NCBI GenBank assembly: GCA_017304505.1
Contig: JAFKKQ010000171.1
Coordinates: forward strand, 1 to 11,454
Direction of reading: 5' to 3'
Length of the DNA stretch: 11,454 nt
Source: Hyphomicrobiales bacterium
Lineage (GTDB): Bacteria; Pseudomonadota; Alphaproteobacteria; Rhizobiales; Xanthobacteraceae
In this document: positions 7,205 through 11,454 of the stretch, piece by piece
Layout of the letters: each line of letters starts with the position of its first letter
Position numbering within the stretch: the stretch's first letter is position 1
The notes under the pieces: generated by a model
What the model saw: the letters and a program-made list of their open reading frames with translations, nothing else
Told to the model about the DNA's origin: nothing
Database searches by the model: none
Translations under genes and position numbers: made by a program

Positions 7205-8497
7205 ATGATCGCCCGCTCTCCGGCCACCCGCGAATTCCTGAACCGGCTGTTTCGCACGGCCATCGCGGCCGCACACCCGGCATCGTCGCTGCCGCCCCAT
7301 CTGCCGCCCGTGCTCAACAGGGGCCGGCTGATCGTGTTGGCCGCGGGCAAGGCTGCGGGCGCGATGACCGAAGCCGTGGAGAAAGCCTATGCCGGACTCG
7401 CAGCCGGCCGACTCGCCGGCATGGCCGTTGCGCGGCAAGGCTACGGGCGGCCGACTCAAATCATCCCGATGATCGAAGCCGGTCACCCCGTCCCCGACGA
7501 CGCCGGTCTGGCGGCAACCGAACGCACGCTTGCGCTCGCCGACGGCGCCGGAGCGGACGACCTGGTCCTGGTGCTGCTGTCGGGCGGCGCATCGGCCAAC
7601 TGGACCGCCCCGGCCGATGGGCTTTCGCTCGAAGACAAGCAGGCGCTGACACGGGCGCTGCTGCGCTCCGGCGCCACCATCGGCGAAATCAACGCGGTGC
7701 GAAAGCACCTGTCCCGCATCAAGGGAGGCCGCCTGGCGCAGCGCGCACAGCCGGCCCGTGTGCTGACGCTCGCCATCTCCGACGTGCCCGGCGACGATCC
7801 GGCGGTAATCGGCTCGGGGCCGACCGTGCCCGATCCATCGACGCTCGCGGATGCCCGCGCCGTGGTCGCACGCCATCGGCTCACGCTGCCCGATACGGTG
7901 CCGCGAGCCCTGGCGGATCCGAAGAACGAAACGCCCAAGCCTGACGACCCGGTGTTCGCCGCAACCGAATACAGGCTGATCGCACGGCCGGCGGATGCAT
8001 TCCGCGCCGCGGAGCGGGAGGCCCGCGCGGCCGGCTATGAACCGATCCTGCTCGGCGACCGGGTCGAGGGCGAGGCGCGCGAGATCGCGGCCGAACATGC
8101 CACCCGCGCGCTCGACCTGCAGAGGCAGGGCCGCCGTGCCGTTCTTCTTTCCGGCGGCGAGCTGACGGTGACGATCCGCGGCCACGGCCGCGGCGGCCCG
8201 AACCAGGAATACGCGCTGGCGCTCGCGGCCGCGCTCGATGGCGCGCCGGGGATCGCGGCACTCGCCGGCGACACCGACGGCACCGATGGCGGCGCAGGCG
8301 CGGCCACCGACCCGGCGGGCGCGTTCATCGACGAAACCAGCCTGGCGCGAGCCAGGGCACTCGGCCTCGATACAGCCCATTTTCTCGCGGAAAACGATTC
8401 GACTGGGTTCTTCGCCCGCCTCGGCGATCTGGTCGAAACCGGGCCGACCTGCACCAACGTGAACGACTTTCGCGCCATTGTCGTTGACAGGCCGTAA
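7205..8497 (+). CDS. Glycerate 2-kinase (GckA/TtuD type, MOFRL family)
   Basis: The 430-residue protein matches class II glycerate kinases, which phosphorylate D-glycerate to 2-phosphoglycerate with ATP; older databases often call them hydroxypyruvate reductase. The N-terminal domain holds LAAGKAAGAM (Lys49), EAGHPVPDDAG, LLSGGASANW (about 124-133), INAVRKHLSRIKGGRLA and ISDVPGDDPAVIGSGPT. The C-terminal MOFRL domain has LLSGGELTVTIRGHGRGGPNQEYALALA (split about 314-341), GDTDGTDGG and the end block ENDSTGFFARLGDLVETGPT. Length is typical. The ATG at 7205 gives the family's N-terminus, though its ribosome site is weak; an upstream TTG at 7133 overlaps the divergent promoter and is less likely. 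It precedes a DUF1036 remnant and pyruvate kinase, fitting flux from glycerate to PEP and pyruvate. No dehydrogenase or tartrate genes are beside it. Confidence 0.93.
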   Translation: MIARSPATREFLNRLFRTAIAAAHPASSLPPHLPPVLNRGRLIVLAAGKAAGAMTEAVEKAYAGLAAGRLAGMAVARQGYGRPTQIIPMIEAGHPVPDDAGLAATERTLALADGAGADDLVLVLLSGGASANWTAPADGLSLEDKQALTRALLRSGATIGEINAVRKHLSRIKGGRLAQRAQPARVLTLAISDVPGDDPAVIGSGPTVPDPSTLADARAVVARHRLTLPDTVPRALADPKNETPKPDDPVFAATEYRLIARPADAFRAAEREARAAGYEPILLGDRVEGEAREIAAEHATRALDLQRQGRRAVLLSGGELTVTIRGHGRGGPNQEYALALAAALDGAPGIAALAGDTDGTDGGAGAATDPAGAFIDETSLARARALGLDTAHFLAENDSTGFFARLGDLVETGPTCTNVNDFRAIVVDRP

Positions 8498-8537
8498 GCC
8501 TTCACGCGATACCGGCCGCAAGAAGGGTGCACGCGCC

Positions 8538-9004
8538 TTGCCTCTGTTCCTCCTCAGGCCCCTCCGACTGCTTCCGGCCGTGGTGGCGATCGCACTGGGA
8601 TCGGCGCTCGGGTCGGCGCCAAGGACCCTGAAAACGGCTGGACCACCGAGGGCTGGTGGAATCTTTCGGCTCGCAGTTGCGAGTCGCTGCTGAAGGGCAC
8701 ATTGATCGCGCGCTATTACTACATCTACGCGGTCGACTACGACCGCGGCGGCGAATGGTCGGGACACGCCTTCATGTGCACGCGCGACAAGGAATTCACC
8801 ATCCGCGGCACGCAGGATTGTCTGGCGCGCGGCTTCGACCGCACCGGGTTCTTCGAAGTCGACACCGGCGAGCAGCGCACCTGGACAGTGCAACTCACCG
8901 ATACGGCGGACGGCCATCAGCGAACGATCACGCCCGGCATGCCGATGCTGCCGACGCCGGGCCGGCAGGGCCCTTCGCCCATTCCACGGACACCATCCCG
9001 ATGA
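8538..9004 (+). pseudogene. DUF1036 exported protein, frame-disrupted near its N-terminus
   Basis: DUF1036 proteins are small exported alphaproteobacterial proteins of unknown function, often next to pyruvate kinase. Most of the domain is readable in one frame ending at 9004: DPENGWTTEGWWNLSARSCESLL, then ARYYYIYAVDYDRGGEWSGHAFMC, KEFTIRGTQDC and GFFEVDTGEQRTW. That frame has no ATG, GTG or TTG between the glycerate kinase stop (8497) and a TTG at 8702, in the middle of the domain. A signal-peptide-like segment (LPLFLLRPLRLLPAVVAIALGS from TTG 8538) sits in another frame. The usual Leu-Cys-Asn block after the signal peptide is missing; only RTGIGARVGAKD remains. An indel or small deletion around 8570-8620 explains this. 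The stop overlaps the pyruvate kinase ATG (ATGA), so the two are translationally coupled. It may be a sequence error. Confidence 0.75.
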
Positions 9005-10434
9005 GACGCCTGCGCCGCACCAAGATCGTCGCCACGCTCGGCCCCGCCTCCGGCAATCCGGGAACGATCGCGCGTCTGTTCGAAGCCGGCGCCGACGTCT
9101 TCCGCATCAACATGAGCCATTCGTCGCACGATCGCATGCGCGAACTGGTCGCCGCGATCCGCGCGGTGGAGAAAGACTGCAACCGGCCGATCGGCATCCT
9201 GGTCGATCTGCAGGGACCGAAGCTGCGGGTGGGCACCTTCACCGGCGGCTCGGCCATGCTGGACAAGGGCGCGACGTTCGTGCTCGACGCCGACACCGCG
9301 CCGGGCGACGCCACGCGCGTGAATCTGCCGCATCCCGAGATTTTCGCCGGCGTCCAGGCCGGGCACACCTTGCTGCTCGACGACGGCAAGATCCGGCTCA
9401 CCACCATCGAGGCGGGCAAGGACAGGATCGTCACCCGCGTGGAGGTTGGCGGCAAGCTCTCCGACCGCAAGGGCGTCAGCGTTCCCGATTCCATCATCCC
9501 GTTCTCGGCGCTGACCCCCAAGGACCGCTCCGACCTCGATGCCGCGCTCGATGCCGGCATCGACTGGGTCGGGCTGTCGTTCGTGCAGCGCCCCGACGAC
9601 ATCGCCGAGGCCAAGAAGATCACGCGCGGCCGCGCCGCCGTGATGGCCAAGATCGAGAAGCCGCAGGCCGTGCACCGGCTCGACGAGATCATCGACATCG
9701 CCGACGCGCTGATGGTGGCGCGGGGCGACCTCGGCGTGGAGATGCCGCTGGAAAAGGTGCCGGGCATCCAGAAGCAGATCACCCGCACCGCGCGCCGGGC
9801 CGGCAAACCGGTGGTGGTGGCGACGCAAATGCTTGAAAGCATGATCTCAAGCCCGGTGCCGACCCGCGCCGAAGTGTCCGACGTCGCCACCGCGATCTTC
9901 GACGGCGCCGACGCCGTGATGCTGTCGGCGGAATCGGCGGCCGGGCAATTCCCGGTCGAGGCCGTCGCCACCATGAACCGGATCGCGGAAGAGGTGGAGA
10001 GCGAAGACACCTACCACACGATCATGAACGCCCAGCATGCCGAGCCTGAGGCCACCGGCGCCGACGCCATCGCCGCGGCCACGCGCCAGATCGCCGAGAC
10101 GCTCGACCTTTCGGCCATCGTCTGCTGGACCAGTTCCGGTTCGACGGGCTTGCGTGTCTCACGCGAGCGGCCCCAAGTCCCGATCGTGGCGATCTCGCCG
10201 AACCTGGCGACCGGGCGCAAGCTCTCGGTCGCCTGGGGCATCCATTGCGTGGTCGCCGAGGACGCCCGCGACCAGGACGACATGGTCGAACGCGCCTGCC
10301 GCCTCGCCTTCAAGGATGGGATCGCCAAGGCCGGCCGCCGCGTGATCATCGTCGCCGGGGTCCCGCTCGGCACGCCCGGTGCGACCAACATGATCCGCAT
10401 CGCCTTCGTCGGTGCGGAGGCAGGCGACGACTGA
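9001..10434 (+). CDS. pyk: Pyruvate kinase
   Basis: The 477-residue enzyme converts PEP and ADP to pyruvate and ATP, the last step of glycolysis, in the cytosol. Seen in order: KIVATLGPAS, the active-site RINMSH (Arg35, Asn37, Ser39, His40), LQGPKLRVGTF, a B domain (about 80-165), VMAKIEK with catalytic Lys217 and metal ligand Glu219, ARGDLGVE (Asp243), VATQMLESM with Thr275, and TRAEVSDVATAIFDGADAVM with LSAESAAG. The allosteric-type C-terminal domain follows from about 335. At the position that is Glu117 in the K+-dependent rabbit enzyme this protein has Lys74 (QGPKLR), which in the family marks K+-independent enzymes such as E. coli PykA. The frame is open upstream to 8656, but that part is a shadow of DUF1036; ATG 9001 begins the conserved sequence and overlaps the DUF1036 stop. 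Confidence 0.97.
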   Translation: MRRLRRTKIVATLGPASGNPGTIARLFEAGADVFRINMSHSSHDRMRELVAAIRAVEKDCNRPIGILVDLQGPKLRVGTFTGGSAMLDKGATFVLDADTAPGDATRVNLPHPEIFAGVQAGHTLLLDDGKIRLTTIEAGKDRIVTRVEVGGKLSDRKGVSVPDSIIPFSALTPKDRSDLDAALDAGIDWVGLSFVQRPDDIAEAKKITRGRAAVMAKIEKPQAVHRLDEIIDIADALMVARGDLGVEMPLEKVPGIQKQITRTARRAGKPVVVATQMLESMISSPVPTRAEVSDVATAIFDGADAVMLSAESAAGQFPVEAVATMNRIAEEVESEDTYHTIMNAQHAEPEATGADAIAAATRQIAETLDLSAIVCWTSSGSTGLRVSRERPQVPIVAISPNLATGRKLSVAWGIHCVVAEDARDQDDMVERACRLAFKDGIAKAGRRVIIVAGVPLGTPGATNMIRIAFVGAEAGDD

Positions 10435-10438
10435 CGCG

Positions 10439-11305
10439 ATGTCGATGGACATCAGCAACATCAACCACGTCGGTATGGCGGTGCGCGATCTCGCGGCAAC
10501 GGCCGCGCGCTATGAGGCGATGGGCTTTCAGCTCACGCCCTATTCGCCGCATTCTGCCGCGTGGAGGGCCGGCGATCCGGTGCAACCGCTCGGCTCCGGC
10601 AATCGCTGCGTGATGTTCGAGAACACCTATCTCGAAATCCTGGCGAGCGAAGATCCCGCGCGCCCGGCCGCACGCATCGTCAACTTCCTTAAGCATCACC
10701 AGGGCGCACACATCATCTGCTTCGACTGCGGCGATTGCGATCTCGTCGACCGGCGCGTGCGGGGGCTCGGCGTCGCGACCTCGGGCGTCATTCCGTTGCA
10801 GCGGGATATCGACACGCCCGAAGGCGTCCGCACGGCAAAATTCCAGCGCACGCAATTCGATCCCAAGGACTCTCCCGAAGGCTACATCCAGGCCGCCCGT
10901 CATCTCACCCCGGAATACATCTACCAGCCGCGCTACATCCGGCACGCGAACGCTTGCAACCAGCTCGCGGAGACGATCCTGGTGGTGGATGACCTCGCTG
11001 TTTTCAAGCAGAAGTATCGGCACTACATCGGAGCCGAGCCGATCCAGGACGGCAAGGCGGCCCATTTTCCGCTCCCGCTCGGCACCACGCTCATTCTGAT
11101 CGGCCACCGCGATGCGCCCGAACTCCTCCCCGGCACCTTGCTGCCGCCGATCCCCGGTATCGCGGCTGTGACATTTCGCACCACCGCGCTTGCGGCACTC
11201 AGGGAGCGACTGACGAGCCGCGGCTTTACAGTCGTGCCGGTGCATGATCGAATTCTTGTCCCGGCGGAGGAAGCCAGCGGCGTCGCAATGCTGTTCGGAT
11301 CGTAG
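10439..11305 (+). CDS. VOC-superfamily protein, glyoxalase-like domain (Glyoxalase_3 type)
   Basis: The 288-residue protein has paired VOC (vicinal-oxygen-chelate) modules. INHVGMAVRDLAATAARYEAMGFQLTP at 8-34, split as usual, carries the first likely metal ligand His10. GSGNRCVMFENTYLEIL (52-68) supplies Glu66. The middle block ARHLTPEYIYQPRYIRHAN (153-171) is characteristic of the Glyoxalase_3 group, and a second module runs from about 178 (ETILVVDDL) to the end. VOC proteins include lyases, isomerases and dioxygenases; the substrate here cannot be read from sequence. ATG 10439 lies four bases after the pyruvate kinase stop, with GGAGG inside the end of pyk, so it is almost certainly co-transcribed. 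ATG 10445 is an alternative start. Confidence 0.88.
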   Translation: MSMDISNINHVGMAVRDLAATAARYEAMGFQLTPYSPHSAAWRAGDPVQPLGSGNRCVMFENTYLEILASEDPARPAARIVNFLKHHQGAHIICFDCGDCDLVDRRVRGLGVATSGVIPLQRDIDTPEGVRTAKFQRTQFDPKDSPEGYIQAARHLTPEYIYQPRYIRHANACNQLAETILVVDDLAVFKQKYRHYIGAEPIQDGKAAHFPLPLGTTLILIGHRDAPELLPGTLLPPIPGIAAVTFRTTALAALRERLTSRGFTVVPVHDRILVPAEEASGVAMLFGS

Positions 11306-11323
11306 CCTGGGACGCGAGGCGTC

Positions 11324-11454
11324 ATGAACGCACTTCGGTGGATCGCTGGCCTGGCGATGGCTGTCGCCGGCCTGATGCTCAATCCGATCGTCCACGCTCA
11401 GGAATTCCCCAACCACATCGTCAAGATCATCGTGCCCTATCCGGCCGGCGGCGG
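11324..11454 (+). CDS. Bug/TctC-family periplasmic solute-binding protein, N-terminal fragment
   Basis: Only 43 residues are in the window. A signal peptide (MNALRWIAGLAMAVAG onward, likely cut after VHA at residue 25) is followed by QEFPNHIVKIIVPYPAGGG, the hallmark opening of Bug-type binding proteins of tripartite tricarboxylate transporters. Such proteins capture carboxylates or related compounds in the periplasm. GAGG at 11316-11319 is four bases before the ATG. It starts 18 bases after the VOC gene, so it may be in the same transcript. The rest runs off the right edge; ligand unknown. Confidence 0.85.
   Translation, partial: MNALRWIAGLAMAVAGLMLNPIVHAQEFPNHIVKIIVPYPAGG

Noticed and set aside
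7163..8917. 584-codon minus-strand frame across glycerate kinase and DUF1036
   Set aside because: It is antisense to a well-conserved enzyme, with no recognisable domain; high GC removes stop codons in this frame.
8656..9000. N-terminal extension making pyruvate kinase 592 residues
   Set aside because: The extra 115 residues are Arg/His-rich and read through the DUF1036 region in a different frame; conserved sequence begins at ATG 9001.

Overview
The window looks like chromosome from an alphaproteobacterium of the Hyphomicrobiales (Rhizobiales), probably near Bradyrhizobium/Xanthobacteraceae. The base composition is GC-rich. It carries several genes typical of the class: gapR (DUF2312), DUF1244, DUF1036, and a DUF882/YcbK-type M15 peptidase of the long Bradyrhizobium form. 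It also has paired CtrA-type boxes (TTAA-N7-TTAA) and, at the right edge, the start of a Bug/TctC-type solute-binding protein. Taxonomy is inferred from recall of these families; no search was run.

Layout. (1) 1-2670 is a divergent nickel module. A TonB-dependent outer-membrane receptor on the minus strand runs off the left edge, and nikR is on the plus strand. The gap between them contains a near-canonical NikR operator, GTATGA-N16-GCATAT, on top of a TTGACA hexamer that faces the receptor. The simplest reading is a NikR-repressed outer-membrane nickel importer. (2) 2671-4292 is an orphan NtrC-family sigma54 response regulator resembling Caulobacter TacA. Its leader has two CtrA-type boxes followed by a perfect 8-bp dyad. 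(3) 4293-4680 is a relatively AT-rich gap with no gene; it ends in a strong 11-bp hairpin. (4) 4681-6274 is an exported DUF882/M15 peptidase whose reading frame breaks near 5440-5462, followed by a rho-independent terminator. (5) 6354-7088, minus strand, is a probable DUF1244-gapR operon. (6) 7205-11454, plus strand, holds glycerate 2-kinase, a damaged DUF1036 gene, pyruvate kinase (overlapping DUF1036 by ATGA), a glyoxalase-like VOC protein, and the start of a solute-binding protein.

How the genes fit together. Glycerate kinase makes 2-phosphoglycerate, which enolase (not in the window) turns into PEP, the substrate of pyruvate kinase. The right half is therefore a lower-glycolysis/glycerate-assimilation strip with uptake and VOC genes behind it. 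The centre holds cell-cycle and envelope functions: a TacA-like regulator, a peptidoglycan-hydrolase-like protein and GapR.

I see no mobile element, CRISPR array, tRNA or rRNA. The strongest observations are the NikR operator/receptor pair, the CtrA-type boxes ahead of the TacA-like regulator, and two genes (DUF882 and DUF1036) with displaced frames. The broken frames could be real mutations or uncorrected sequence errors.
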